From assembly GCA_001263235.1 (NCBI GenBank), contig LGRD01000038.1:53625-117624 (forward strand): 64,000 bases of DNA, read 5' to 3'. The notes beneath the pieces were generated by a model. That model searched no databases, was not told the DNA's origin, and worked only from the letters and a program-made list of their open reading frames with translations. Position 1 is the first letter of the stretch. Each line of letters begins with the position of its first letter. Position numbers and translations under genes: made by a program. The DNA comes from Methylibium sp. NZG (GTDB taxonomy: Bacteria; Pseudomonadota; Gammaproteobacteria; Burkholderiales; Burkholderiaceae_C). Positions 52,007 through 61,052 of this stretch are shown here, piece after piece.

Positions 52007-53308
52007 TCAAAGCTGCGCGCCGATCAGCGAGGCGGCCCGCTCCTTCAGCTTCTCGTGCCACGGCCGCGCCAGCCACTGGGCATGGCTGATCGGGCGGGCG
52101 CGCGCAAGGTCGGCTTCGAACGTGGCGGTCTGTTGCGCTGCGAAGCCTAGGTCGAAGATGTTCAGCGTGGCCTCGTCGTTGAGCCGGAACGACCGGTTGT
52201 CGAAGTTCGTCGAGCCGACGGAGACCAGCAGGCCGTCGATGATCATCACCTTGCAATGGAACATCGTCGGTGCGTACTCGGCCACCAGCGCCCCGGCCTC
52301 CAGCAGCGGGCCCCAGCGTGCGCGAGAGGCGTTTCGTACCGTGTCGCTGTCGATGTGCTCGCCCGGCACGACGATGCGCAGCTTGACCCCGCGCCGCATG
52401 GCCGCCACCAGCGCATTGGAGGTGAGCGTGTCGGGCACGAAGTACGCGGCCGCCAGGTCAATGGTGCGTGACGCCGCGGTGACCGACAGCAGGTACATCA
52501 GCTGCATGCTCTCGCTGCCACCGCTCGGCGAGCTGCTGAAGATTTGCGCCAGCTCGTCGCCCACAAGTGCGAGCTCAGGGAAGTACGCCGGCCCGTGCAG
52601 CACGTCGCCGGTGACCTTGATCCAGTTGTCCAGAAACACCGCCTGCATCTGCGCCACGACCGGGCCCTCGACCTGGAAGTGACTGTCGCGCCAGTGCGCA
52701 GGTGACTGCGCATTGCCAGTCCACTGCGGCGCGATGCCGACGCCGCCGGTGAAGGCGATGCGGCCATCGACCACCAGCAGCTTGCGGTGCGTGCGGTTGT
52801 TCAGCCGCCCCAGTTTGGACCAATGCGGCGGATGGAACTTGCGCAGCTCCACGCCGGCGGACACCATGTTCTCGATGAAGCTGTCGGGCACCTTGGCGCT
52901 GCCGACCCAGTCGAGCAGGACATGCACCTTGACGCCGTTGCGCGAGCGCTCAGCCAATGCCTCGGCGAACTCGGCGCCGATGTCGCCGGCCCAGTAAATG
53001 TAGGTCTCGAACGTGATGGAGGTGCGCGCGCCGCGGATGGCGGTGAGCATGGCGGGGAAGATGCGGTCGCCGTTTTCCAAAGCGGTGTGGCGGTTGCCGG
53101 CGATGAACGGTGGGCCCAGCAGCACGCCCAGTTCATGCCGAAAGCGCGGGTCGTCGAGCGCGTGCACGCGTTCGATGCGTTGCTCCAGTTGCTTCTCGCC
53201 GCCGGTCAGGTTCAACGCCATGAACACCACCGCCAGCGTCATCAAGACGGTTGCCAGAGCGAGCAACACCGGGTGAGCCGAAAGTTGGTTGAACAGCGTG
53301 GACTTCAT
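52007..53308 (-). CDS. Cardiolipin synthase / phospholipase D family protein
   Basis: 433 aa with one N-terminal membrane helix (VLLALATVLMTLAVVFMAL) and two HKD motifs: HRKLLVVDG at about residue 175 and HCKVMIIDGLLVSVGSTNFD at about 350. The spacing and FETYIYWAGDIG block fit ClsB/ClsC-like cardiolipin synthases, which make cardiolipin from phosphatidylglycerol by transesterification. Substrate pair cannot be assigned. Divergent from the GlsB-like gene across a 233-nt gap that contains the CGTCCTACA motif (pointing toward glsB). Confidence 0.9.
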   Translation of the reverse strand: MKSTLFNQLSAHPVLLALATVLMTLAVVFMALNLTGGEKQLEQRIERVHALDDPRFRHELGVLLGPPFIAGNRHTALENGDRIFPAMLTAIRGARTSITFETYIYWAGDIGAEFAEALAERSRNGVKVHVLLDWVGSAKVPDSFIENMVSAGVELRKFHPPHWSKLGRLNNRTHRKLLVVDGRIAFTGGVGIAPQWTGNAQSPAHWRDSHFQVEGPVVAQMQAVFLDNWIKVTGDVLHGPAYFPELALVGDELAQIFSSSPSGGSESMQLMYLLSVTAASRTIDLAAAYFVPDTLTSNALVAAMRRGVKLRIVVPGEHIDSDTVRNASRARWGPLLEAGALVAEYAPTMFHCKVMIIDGLLVSVGSTNFDNRSFRLNDEATLNIFDLGFAAQQTATFEADLARARPISHAQWLARPWHEKLKERAASLIGAQL

Positions 53309-53386
53309 GGTCCTTCATTGTGGGCCGCGCCCGTGCAGATCGCGGCTCTCACGTCGCCCGCTGAGACGCCGACTTGGCGTGGGCTG

Positions 53387-53395
53387 CGTCCTACA
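53387..53395 (+). promoter_or_regulatory. CGTCCTACA motif upstream of the GlsB-like gene
   Basis: Coding-strand CGTCCTACA, 146 nt upstream of the GlsB-like ATG. Same 9-mer as at 42257, 51505 and 63443 (there on the minus strand, again the coding strand). Confidence 0.55.
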
Positions 53396-53541
53396 GGAAG
53401 GGAGCGTGTCCAGGGGGACGCCGACGCGGCAATGCGGACTGGAAGCGGGCAATGCCGCCATCTACTCTCGCTGCGTCACCACACAAGCAATGCGGTGCAC
53501 GTTCTTCAGAAACCACCACAACCTGAATCTGGAGCAAGCAC

Positions 53542-53811
53542 ATGAACATCATCATCTGGCTGATCGTTGGCGGCGTCATCGGTTGGCTCGCGAGCCTTCT
53601 GATGAAAACAGACGGTCAGCAAGGGCTGATCCTCAACGTCGTCGTCGGCATCGTCGGCGCCGTCATCGGCGGTTGGTTCATCTCGCCGTTGGTCGGTGCT
53701 GGGACGATCAACCAGGACAACTTCAGCGCTCCGGCACTGCTGGTGTCGTTCGTCGGTGCGGCCATCCTGCTCGGCATCGTGAACCTCGTTCGCCGCGGCA
53801 GCGTGCGCTGA
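53542..53811 (+). CDS. GlsB/YeaQ/YmgE family membrane protein
   Basis: 89 aa with three hydrophobic helices: MNIIIWLIVGGVIGWLASLL, GLILNVVVGIVGAVIGGWFI and LLVSFVGAAILLGIVNLVRR. The Gly-rich pattern is the transglycosylase-associated/GlsB signature of stress-induced small membrane proteins. Precise function is unknown. GGAGCAAG lies upstream. The PRC-barrel gene follows after 71 nt. Confidence 0.93.
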   Translation: MNIIIWLIVGGVIGWLASLLMKTDGQQGLILNVVVGIVGAVIGGWFISPLVGAGTINQDNFSAPALLVSFVGAAILLGIVNLVRRGSVR

Positions 53812-53882
53812 CGCCCGGCCCAGCCGGCGTCTGCGGTAGCCGGCTCCCTTTTCCTCCACCCTCCTTTGAAAGGACACACACC

Positions 53883-54236
53883 ATGACCACGAACTACGTT
53901 TCCGGCGACCTCATTTCTTCCGAAAAGGTCGAAGGCACCTCCGTCTACAACTCCGGCGGCGACAAGCTCGGCTCGGTGGACGACTTGATCATCGACAAGC
54001 GCTCCGGCCAGATTCGCTACGCCGTGCTCGAGTTCGGCGGCTTCCTCGGCATGGGCACCGATCGCTACCCGCTGCCGTGGAACATGCTCAAGTACGACAC
54101 CTCGAAAGAAGGCTACGTGGTGCCGATCGACAAAGCCAAGCTCGACAACGCGCCGAAGTACGCGCAAGACGAGATGCCCGAGTACACGCCCGACTACGAC
54201 ACGCGGGTGAACGGCTACTACGGCATGGACCGGTAA
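53883..54236 (+). CDS. PRC-barrel domain protein
   Basis: 117 aa from ATG 53883 (GAAAGGA upstream). One PRC-barrel: SGDLISSEKVEGTSVYNSGG, KLGSVDDLIIDKRSGQIRYA, VLEFGGFLGMGTDRYPLPW, MLKYDTSKEGYVVPIDKAKL, then a Tyr/Asp-rich tail (EYTPDYDTRVNGYYG). PRC-barrels occur in photosynthetic reaction centre H and RimM proteins; free-standing ones are common stress-associated proteins of unknown role. Confidence 0.92.
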   Translation: MTTNYVSGDLISSEKVEGTSVYNSGGDKLGSVDDLIIDKRSGQIRYAVLEFGGFLGMGTDRYPLPWNMLKYDTSKEGYVVPIDKAKLDNAPKYAQDEMPEYTPDYDTRVNGYYGMDR

Positions 54237-54314
54237 GAGCGTCGCCGCGGGCAGGGCGGCCGTGATGGGTCGTCACGCCCGCGCAATCAACTCGACAACC
54301 CTGAGGGAACCGTC

Positions 54315-55019
54315 ATGACAAGCCCTGATGAAAAGAGGTCGGAACCCGTGGGTTGGCCTGTGTCGCGCCGAGGCATCGTTCGTGCCGGCGCGGCGGTGGC
54401 GTCTGCCCATGTCGTTGGTCAGGCTGGTGCGCAACGTCCTCCAATTGACGGGGCGGTTGCCGCTGCGCTCGTCAACCGCATGCCCAGCGAGGCGCCGCGA
54501 CCGACGATGTCTTTAGTGACGCTGCGGGTCAACGGCGAGACGAAGTCGTTGAACATCGACACCCGCACCACCTTGCTCGACGCGCTTCGCGAGGGCCTGG
54601 CAATGAAGGGCAGCAAGAAAGGGTGCGACCACGGCCAGTGCGGCGCCTGCACCGTGCTGCTGGAGGGGCGGCGCATCTACGCGTGCCTGACGCTGGCTGT
54701 GATGCACGACGGTCAGGAGATCACGACGATCGAAGGCCTGGCTCGCGGCGAAGAGCAGCACCCCATGCAGGCGGCCTTTCTCAAGCACGACGGCTTCCAG
54801 TGCGGGTACTGCACGCCGGGGCAAATTTGCTCATCGATCGGTATGTTGGCCGAAGCGCGCATGGGCATGCCCAGCCACGTGACGGCCGACTTGATGGCTG
54901 CTAACGCAGCCCTGTCGGACGACGAGATTCGCGAGCGCATGAGCGGCAACCTGTGCCGCTGCAGTGCGTACCCGAACATCGTGGCCGCGATCCGCGATGT
55001 GTCGAGGGCTGCCGCATGA
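54315..55019 (+). CDS. paoA: Aldehyde oxidoreductase 2Fe-2S subunit, PaoA-like
   Basis: 234 aa. A twin-arginine signal ([16 protein letters not shown] near residues 17-32) predicts export of the folded complex to the periplasm. Two 2Fe-2S clusters are visible: [16 protein letters not shown] with a later YAC, and CGYCTPGQ plus GNLCRCSAY. It belongs to the xanthine-oxidase family and, with PaoB and PaoC, oxidises aromatic aldehydes. Its stop overlaps paoB by 4 nt. Confidence 0.92.
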   Translation: MTSPDEKRSEPVGWPVSRRGIVRAGAAVASAHVVGQAGAQRPPIDGAVAAALVNRMPSEAPRPTMSLVTLRVNGETKSLNIDTRTTLLDALREGLAMKGSKKGCDHGQCGACTVLLEGRRIYACLTLAVMHDGQEITTIEGLARGEEQHPMQAAFLKHDGFQCGYCTPGQICSSIGMLAEARMGMPSHVTADLMAANAALSDDEIRERMSGNLCRCSAYPNIVAAIRDVSRAAA

Positions 55020-55993
55020 GGGCCTTCAGCTACGAGCGCCCCGCATCCCCAGAGGGGGCTGTCGCAGCGTCTGGCCTGGCCAAGGAAGGCGGCCGCTTCA
55101 TTGCAGGCGGCACCAACTTGCTCGACCTGATGAAACTCGAAGTGGAGGTGCCGACCCATGTGATCGACATCACCCGGCTCGGGCTCGACAAGATCGAGCC
55201 CACTGCCGAGGGCGGCCTGCGCATTGGCGCGTTGGTTCGCAATTCCGACTTGGCTGCCGACCCCAACGTGCGGCGCGACTACGGCGTGCTCAGCCGCGCG
55301 CTGCTCAGCGGCGCCTCAGGGCAGTTGCGCAACAAGGCGACGACCGGCGGCAACTTGCTGCAGCGCACGCGTTGCAGCTATTTCTACGACGCCGCCAAGG
55401 CGTGCAACAAGCGTCTTCCCGGCACGGGTTGCTCGGCCCTGCAGGGCTACAACCGAATGCATGCGGTACTGGGCGCGAGCGACCAGTGCATCGCCGTGCA
55501 CCCGTCGGACATGGCAGTGGCCATGCGTGTGCTGGATGCCCGTGTGGAAACGCTCGCCGCGAGCGGCGCGCGGCGCGCCATCCCGATGGCGGACTTTCAT
55601 CGCCTGCCTGGGACCACGCCCCACATCGAAACCGCGTTGCAGCCCGGCGAGATGATCACAGCGGTGACGCTGCCGGCGCCGGTACCCGGCCGACATGTGT
55701 ACCGCAAGGTGCGTGACCGCGCGTCTTACGCGTTTGCGCTGGTGTCTGTCGCCGCGATCGTGGGCGTCAGCAACGGCCGCTTCGCCAATGTGCGCCTGGC
55801 GTTCGGCGGTGTGGCCCACAAGCCGTGGCGCGTGGACGGCGCAGAAGCGCGTCTGCAAGGCGCCGCCGCCACCGCCGCCACCGCCAACGCGGCTGCCGAT
55901 GCGGTGCTGCAAGGGGCGCGTGGCGCGGGGCACAACGATTTCAAGATGCCGCTGTTGCGCAACATGCTGCGCGCGGTGCTGACCGAAGCCTGA
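55016..55993 (+). CDS. paoB: Aldehyde oxidoreductase FAD subunit, PaoB-like
   Basis: 325 aa from ATG 55016, coupled to paoA (ATGA). FAD motifs: [13 protein letters not shown] and [13 protein letters not shown]. It has the PaoB-specific cysteine insertion [15 protein letters not shown] followed by RLPGTGC, which in E. coli PaoB binds an extra 4Fe-4S cluster. C-terminal FAD-binding domain 2 ([14 protein letters not shown]) follows. It passes electrons from the molybdenum subunit to FAD and onward. Confidence 0.92.
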   Translation: MRAFSYERPASPEGAVAASGLAKEGGRFIAGGTNLLDLMKLEVEVPTHVIDITRLGLDKIEPTAEGGLRIGALVRNSDLAADPNVRRDYGVLSRALLSGASGQLRNKATTGGNLLQRTRCSYFYDAAKACNKRLPGTGCSALQGYNRMHAVLGASDQCIAVHPSDMAVAMRVLDARVETLAASGARRAIPMADFHRLPGTTPHIETALQPGEMITAVTLPAPVPGRHVYRKVRDRASYAFALVSVAAIVGVSNGRFANVRLAFGGVAHKPWRVDGAEARLQGAAATAATANAAADAVLQGARGAGHNDFKMPLLRNMLRAVLTEA

Positions 55994-56018
55994 AGCAACC
56001 GGAACCGAGGACAGCACC

Positions 56019-58259
56019 ATGCAGATGAACGCACCCGCACCGCGCAACGCGATCGACGAAAACCGCCAGGGCCTCATCGGCAAGCCGATCGACCGGGTCG
56101 ATGGTCGGCTGAAGGTCACCGGCAAGGCGCCCTATTCGCACGAGGTGCAAGAGGGCGGGCCCGCCGCATACGGCTTCATCGTCGATGCAACCATCGCTCG
56201 CGGCGCGGTCGCGGCGATCGACACGGCGGCCGCTGAGCGAGCGCCGGGCGTGCTGCTGGTGATGACCCACAAGAACGCGCCCCGGCAAGCGCAGTGGGGT
56301 CCGTTGGACACGCCGGACCGCTACGCGCGCGCCTCGCCGCAACTGGGCAGCGATCGCGTCGAGCACTACGGGCAGGCGGTTGCGTTCGTGGTGGCGCAGA
56401 CGGTCGAGCAGGCGCGTGCTGCGGCGCGCCTCGTGAACGTGCGCTACGCGCCAGAGGCCACCGAGCTCGAACTGGAGCGCCATCTCGGCCAAGCGGAGAA
56501 GCCGCCCGAGCAATTCGGTCAGAAGACCGATAGCTACGTCGGCGACTTCGACGCCGCGTTCGCTGCGGCTGCGGTGAAGGTCGATTCGCGCTACACAACG
56601 CCATTCGAAGTTCACGCGCAGATGGAGCCGCACGCGACCGTGGCGTACTGGAAGGACGGCAAGGTCACGATCCACTGCTCGGCGCAGCTTCTGAAGAGCG
56701 CGCAGAAAGCGGTCGCCAGCACGCTGCAGATCTCGCCGTCGAAGGTGCGCATCGTCAGCCGCTACATCGGCGGCGGCTTCGGCGGCAAGCTGCCGATCTA
56801 TGGCGACGTGATGCTGTCGGCGATGGCCTCGCGCCAGCTCGGCCGGCCGGTGAAGACGGCGCTGACGCGCCAGCAGATGTTTCACTTCACGACCCACCGC
56901 AGCAACACCATTCAGCGCATTCGACTCGGCGCCGGCGCCGACGGCGTGCTGACGGCGATTGCCCATGAAACCTGGTCGCACAGCGCGCGCTTCGACAACT
57001 TCTTCGAGAACGCGAGCATGCAGACACGTTCGCTGTATGCCGCGCCGAATCGGCTGACGACGCACCGCTCGGTCAAGCTCGACCTGCCGATCTCCGACTC
57101 CACGCGCGCCCCCGGCGAGGCAGTGGGCATGATGGCGCTGGAGCAGGCGATCGACGAGCTGGCCGAGAAGCTCGCCATCGATCCAATCGAGCTGCGCTTG
57201 CGCAACGAGCCGGCCAAGGACCCCGAGCTGGGCGTGCCGTACTCCACGCGCAACCTCGTCGGCTGCCTCCAGGAGGGCGCCAAGCGCTTCGGTTGGGCGG
57301 CGCGCAAAGCCAAGCCGGCATCCACGACCGATGGGCGATGGTGGGTCGGGATGGGCGTGGCCGCCGCCACCCGGGGCAATCTGTTGATGCCCTCCAAGTG
57401 TCTCGTCGCGCTTGATCGCAATGGCACCCTGACCGTGCGCATGGCGATGACCGACATCGGCACCGGCAGCTACACCGTGTTCACCCAGGTCGCCGCTGAA
57501 ATGCTCGGCTTGCCGATGGAGCGGGTGCGCATGGAACTGGGCGACAGCGAGTTCCCCGACACGCCCGGCTCCGGCGGCTCGTTCGGTGCGGCGAGTGCGG
57601 GCTCCGGCCTGTTCGACGCCTGCACCCAACTGCGCGCCAAGCTGGCACGCCGGTTGGGTGTCGATGTGGCTGCCGCCTCGTTCGAAGGCGGCCGCGTGTC
57701 TGGCGCCAGCCGCTCCGACTCGCTCGCCGCACTCGCAGGCGCCGTCGGGCTGGAGGCCACCGGCGAGGTCAAGCCGGGAACGATGGCCAAACAGTACTCC
57801 CAACAAGCCTACGGCGCGCACTTTGCCGAAGTCGGCGTCAACATGGACAGCGGTGAAGTCAAGCTCAGGCGCATGCTCGGCGTGTTCGCGGCCGGGCGGA
57901 TCCTGAACGACAAGATGGCGCGCAGCCAGGCGACCGGCGCGATGATCTGGGGTGTGGGCTCGGCGCTGTTCGAAGACGCTGTGCTCGACCCGCGTTTCGG
58001 TTGTTTCGTCAACAACGACCTGGCGGGCTACCACGTGCCGTGTCACGCCGACATACCGGCTGTCGAGGCGCACTTCCTGCAGGAGGTCGACGACAAGACC
58101 AACCCCCTGAAGATCAAGGGCGTGGGCGAGCTCGGCGTGTGCGGCGCAGGCGGTGCGGTGGCCAACGCCGTCTACAACGCCTGCGGTGTGCGCGTGCGCG
58201 ACTTCCCCATCACGCTGGACAAGCTGTTGAGCGGCGTCGGCCGGCTGACAGGGGAATGA
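56019..58259 (+). CDS. paoC: Aldehyde oxidoreductase molybdenum-binding subunit, PaoC-like
   Basis: 746 aa catalytic subunit. It opens with KPIDRVDGRLKVTGKAPYSH. Moco-binding blocks include GGGFGGKLPIYGD and GSGGSFGAASAGSGL, and the catalytic Glu is in IKGVGELGVCGAGGAVANAV near the end. It oxidises aldehydes to acids with water as oxygen donor. No XdhC/PaoD-type chaperone gene, which inserts the cofactor in E. coli, is found next to it. The stop overlaps the BrkB-like gene by 4 nt. Confidence 0.93.
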   Translation: MQMNAPAPRNAIDENRQGLIGKPIDRVDGRLKVTGKAPYSHEVQEGGPAAYGFIVDATIARGAVAAIDTAAAERAPGVLLVMTHKNAPRQAQWGPLDTPDRYARASPQLGSDRVEHYGQAVAFVVAQTVEQARAAARLVNVRYAPEATELELERHLGQAEKPPEQFGQKTDSYVGDFDAAFAAAAVKVDSRYTTPFEVHAQMEPHATVAYWKDGKVTIHCSAQLLKSAQKAVASTLQISPSKVRIVSRYIGGGFGGKLPIYGDVMLSAMASRQLGRPVKTALTRQQMFHFTTHRSNTIQRIRLGAGADGVLTAIAHETWSHSARFDNFFENASMQTRSLYAAPNRLTTHRSVKLDLPISDSTRAPGEAVGMMALEQAIDELAEKLAIDPIELRLRNEPAKDPELGVPYSTRNLVGCLQEGAKRFGWAARKAKPASTTDGRWWVGMGVAAATRGNLLMPSKCLVALDRNGTLTVRMAMTDIGTGSYTVFTQVAAEMLGLPMERVRMELGDSEFPDTPGSGGSFGAASAGSGLFDACTQLRAKLARRLGVDVAAASFEGGRVSGASRSDSLAALAGAVGLEATGEVKPGTMAKQYSQQAYGAHFAEVGVNMDSGEVKLRRMLGVFAAGRILNDKMARSQATGAMIWGVGSALFEDAVLDPRFGCFVNNDLAGYHVPCHADIPAVEAHFLQEVDDKTNPLKIKGVGELGVCGAGGAVANAVYNACGVRVRDFPITLDKLLSGVGRLTGE

Positions 58260-59158
58260 CCCTCGGGCCGCGTCAGTGGTGGATGCTCGTGAAGGCAGCC
58301 GTGGCGGCCTGGGTCGACGACCACGCGTCCAGCATGGGGGCCGCCTTGGCCTACTACACCGTGTTCTCGCTGGCGCCGCTGTTGCTGATCGTGATCGGCG
58401 TGGCCGGCATGGTGTTCGGTGCGGATGCGGCGCGCGGCGAAATCTTCGGCCAGCTGCGCGGCTTGATGGGCGCCGACGCTGCGCTCGCGATTCAGGGTGT
58501 TCTCGAGAGCGTCTCAAAGCCTTCCACCAGCGTCTCGGCCGCCGTCGTTGGCACGGCCGTTCTGCTGGTGGGCGCCACCACGGTGTTCGTCGAGCTGCAG
58601 GATGCGCTGGACCGCATCTGGCGGGCGCCGGCGCGCGCCAAGGCGGCGGGCTGGTTCGAGTTGCTGCGCTCGCGCGTGCTGTCGTTCGGGCTGATTCTGG
58701 GCCTGGCGTTCCTGCTGATGGTGTCGCTCGTGTTCGGCGCGGTGATGGCGGCTCTGGGCCGGTGGTGGAGCGGCTACTTCGGAGGCTGGCAATTGCTGGC
58801 GCAGGGGGTCAACGCGCTGCTGAGCCTGGTTCTGACGACGGCGGTGTTCGCGTTCATCTACAAGCTCATGCCCCGAGTTCGCGTGCATTGGCGTGACGTG
58901 TGGTTGGGCGCCGCTGTCACCGCCGTGCTGTTCACGCTCGGCAAGACGCTCATCGGGCTGTACATCGGCAACGCCGGGATCGCGTCCGGCTTCGGCGCGG
59001 CCGGCTCGATCGTGGTGATCCTGGTATGGGTTTACTACTCGGCGCAGATCTTTCTGCTCGGCGCCGAGTTCACCTGGGTCTATGCACGGTCGTTCGGGTC
59101 GATGCGAGACCTGGCGACGGCCAACGACAAAACCATCGAGAAAGAAGGCACACGATGA
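58256..59158 (+). CDS. YihY/BrkB family membrane protein
   Basis: 300 aa from ATG 58256, coupled to paoC by ATGA. About six membrane helices. Family blocks: DDHASSMGAALAYYTVFSLA, LLVGATTVFVELQDALDRIW, and KTLIGLYIGNAGIASGFGAA followed by the IVVILVWVYYSAQIFLLGAE helix. YihY proteins were once called RNase BN by mistake; their role is unclear, perhaps transport. Its stop overlaps the next gene. Confidence 0.92.
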   Translation: MTLGPRQWWMLVKAAVAAWVDDHASSMGAALAYYTVFSLAPLLLIVIGVAGMVFGADAARGEIFGQLRGLMGADAALAIQGVLESVSKPSTSVSAAVVGTAVLLVGATTVFVELQDALDRIWRAPARAKAAGWFELLRSRVLSFGLILGLAFLLMVSLVFGAVMAALGRWWSGYFGGWQLLAQGVNALLSLVLTTAVFAFIYKLMPRVRVHWRDVWLGAAVTAVLFTLGKTLIGLYIGNAGIASGFGAAGSIVVILVWVYYSAQIFLLGAEFTWVYARSFGSMRDLATANDKTIEKEGTR

Positions 59159-59355
59159 CTGAGATGCGAGCCCACCTGGGCCCTGTGGATGACGCTCGGG
59201 TCGACCTCACCGAAGACCGCGATCTTCGGTACTGGACCACGCGCTTCGGCTGCACGCCGACGCAACTGATCCTGGCGCTGCAGCGCGTCGGCGTGGCTGC
59301 GGTCGACGTCGCCCGCCACCTGGCCACCGACTGCCCGCGCCGGAGCTTGCCATGA
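59155..59355 (+). CDS. DUF3606 domain protein
   Basis: 66 aa from ATG 59155, coupled to the BrkB-like gene (ATGA). It contains VDLTEDRDLRYWTTRFGCTP and TQLILALQRVG, the DUF3606 pattern of small helical proteins often annotated beside stress genes. No function is known. Confidence 0.85.
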   Translation: MTEMRAHLGPVDDARVDLTEDRDLRYWTTRFGCTPTQLILALQRVGVAAVDVARHLATDCPRRSLP

Positions 59356-59392
59356 GCATCAGCGGAACTCCCACACGCGCAGGTGCGCCGCC

Positions 59393-59800
59393 ATGAACCG
59401 CTACGTTGCGGGGTACCTCGCCGCCGCTGCGGTGATGGTGGTGGTCGACATGCTGTGGCTGGGCGTGATTGCCAAGTCGACCTATCAGCAAGCGATCGGC
59501 CACCTGATGGCCGACAAACCAAACGTCTCTGCAGCGGTGGTCTTCTACGTGCTGTACACGCTCGGCCTCATGGTGTTTGTGCTCGGCCCGCTGGCCGCCG
59601 AACCGTCGTGGGGCAGAACGTTGCTGATGGGGGCGCTGTTCGGCTTCTTTGCCTATGCCACCTATGACCTCAGCAATTTTGCGACGCTGAAGGGCTGGCC
59701 CCTGCGACTGGTCATCATCGACATGGCTTGGGGTTCACTGCTGAGCGCCATGGCGGTCGGCGCAGGCAAGGCCGCGATGAACTGGGCGGCTGGGCGTTGA
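59393..59800 (+). CDS. DUF2177 family membrane protein
   Basis: 135 aa with four predicted helices. It starts MNRYVAGYLAAAAVMVVVDM and has the family features DMLWLGVIAKSTYQQAIGHL, GALFGFFAYATYDLSNFATL and WGSLLSAMAVGAG. DUF2177 proteins are uncharacterised inner-membrane proteins. It follows DUF3606 by 37 nt, possibly in the same unit. Confidence 0.9.
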   Translation: MNRYVAGYLAAAAVMVVVDMLWLGVIAKSTYQQAIGHLMADKPNVSAAVVFYVLYTLGLMVFVLGPLAAEPSWGRTLLMGALFGFFAYATYDLSNFATLKGWPLRLVIIDMAWGSLLSAMAVGAGKAAMNWAAGR

Positions 59801-59897
59801 ATTCGCCATGCGACGCAGGGTGGCGAGGCGTCGTGAATGCACCGAATGCGGCGATGGGCAATGGTCGCGAAGGTGCTGGCTGCTCTAAGCTCGTGGG

Positions 59898-60647
59898 ATG
59901 AACCACCTCAGCCGCCCGAAGCTCTCTGTACTGGTCGCGCTCGTGTCCGGCGTCGCATTGCTCACGGCAACAGGCTGTGCTGCATGGCGCGTTGGTCAAG
60001 CGGCGGAGCTGGCGCGCCGCAGCGAGCCCTGGCAGCAGTTCCCTTCCGGCGCGGCATTGCGCATGCTCGTCGTCGGGGACAGCACGGCAGTCGGAACCGG
60101 CGCGACCGCGGCCGATCGCAGCCTGGCTGGCTTGCTGGGCCGATCACACCCGAGGTTGCTGATAGAAAATCGAGCCAAGGACGGCGCGAATTGGGCCGAT
60201 GTGGCCCGCCAACTCGAAGGCAGTGAGCGCTTCGACATCGTCCTCGTGCAGGCGGGAGGCAATGATGTGATCCGGCTCACCGACACGGACACACTGCGCT
60301 CGATTGTCCAGCGCACCGTCGATCTTGCTCGCGACCGCGCCGACACAGTGCTGCTGATGCCGGCTGGGAACGTCGGCAATGCTCCGTTCTTCTATCCGCC
60401 GCTGTCGTGGTTGATGACTCACCGGTCGCGCCAACTGCAATCAATCGTTGCGGACGCGGCAGCGCGCAGCGGAGCCATCCATGTCAAGCTCTTCCATGAA
60501 CGGGAGTCGGACCCTTTCGTGATCGACAAGTCGCTGAACGCCAGCGACGGATTGCATCCGAGTGACTCAGGCTACCGGGCCTGGCTGGAGGAACTGACGA
60601 AGCAAGCTGCGCTGTCTGAGCGCCTGAAACCAGCCCAGGGGCAATGA
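59898..60647 (+). CDS. SGNH/GDSL-family hydrolase lipoprotein
   Basis: 249 aa. Lipoprotein signal ALVSGVALLTATGC. Hydrolase blocks: block I MLVVGDSTAVGTG (catalytic Ser), block III VQAGGNDVIRL (Asn), and block V DGLHPSDSGY (Asp and His). These esterases or lipases act on acyl chains, sometimes of envelope polymers. Substrate is unknown. It converges on a small membrane-protein gene across a tandem duplication. Confidence 0.88.
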   Translation: MNHLSRPKLSVLVALVSGVALLTATGCAAWRVGQAAELARRSEPWQQFPSGAALRMLVVGDSTAVGTGATAADRSLAGLLGRSHPRLLIENRAKDGANWADVARQLEGSERFDIVLVQAGGNDVIRLTDTDTLRSIVQRTVDLARDRADTVLLMPAGNVGNAPFFYPPLSWLMTHRSRQLQSIVADAAARSGAIHVKLFHERESDPFVIDKSLNASDGLHPSDSGYRAWLEELTKQAALSERLKPAQGQ

Positions 60648-60678
60648 GATCCGCGGGCTAGAAGATCCGCGGGCTAGA
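60647..60678. repeat. Perfect 16-bp tandem duplication at a convergent gene junction
   Basis: AGATCCGCGGGCTAGA occurs at 60647-60662 and again at 60663-60678 without a gap. It begins at the last base of the SGNH hydrolase stop and covers the stop of the opposite-strand small gene, so the duplication leaves both proteins intact. Confidence 0.95.
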
Positions 60679-60868
60679 TTCGCCCTGCTTGCGTGTCCTC
60701 GGCTTGCTCCAGGGGCGTGCGCCAAGCAGAGGTCGGCTCCGACTCCGCACGCGCTTGTACGCGCAACCTCGCCTGAGCCTTGAGCGCGCGTCGCAGCAGC
60801 CAAGCGCACACGACCGCCCAAAACGCGGTGATGACAACATACGGCCAGAGCTCGGTGCTTTCGATCAT
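60674..60868 (-). CDS. Small single-pass membrane protein downstream of katE
   Basis: 64 aa from ATG 60868 with GGGAG upstream: MIESTELWPYVVITAFWAVV then CAWLLRRALKAQARLRVQAR. One membrane helix is followed by a basic stretch and an acidic tail (PLEQAEDTQAGRI). It lies 184 nt after the catalase gene on the same strand. No family recognised; the ribosome site and clean helix make it a credible gene. Confidence 0.6.
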   Translation of the reverse strand: MIESTELWPYVVITAFWAVVCAWLLRRALKAQARLRVQARAESEPTSAWRTPLEQAEDTQAGRI

Positions 60869-61052
60869 GGTTCGCTCCCGCAGAAGTGGCCTGCACGTCA
60901 ATGCTGATCGCGGGCCGCAGGCCTTCAGCTCGTCGATGCACAGTCCGTCCAGAATGCACCCGCGATGAAATCTCGTGCGTAGGAGAGCAGCCCAGCGGCG
61001 CGTCAGCGCCTGCCGCTGCCTGCGCCATACCGCCGCTTGGCCCGTTTCTCCT

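Noticed and set aside
53312..53541. CGTCCTACA at 53387 as a site for the cardiolipin synthase gene
   Set aside because: In that direction the motif would be on the non-coding strand, unlike the other three copies; assigned to the GlsB-like gene instead.
55941..58517. 858-residue minus-strand open frame across paoC
   Set aside because: Complement of a certain gene with no signal or motif.
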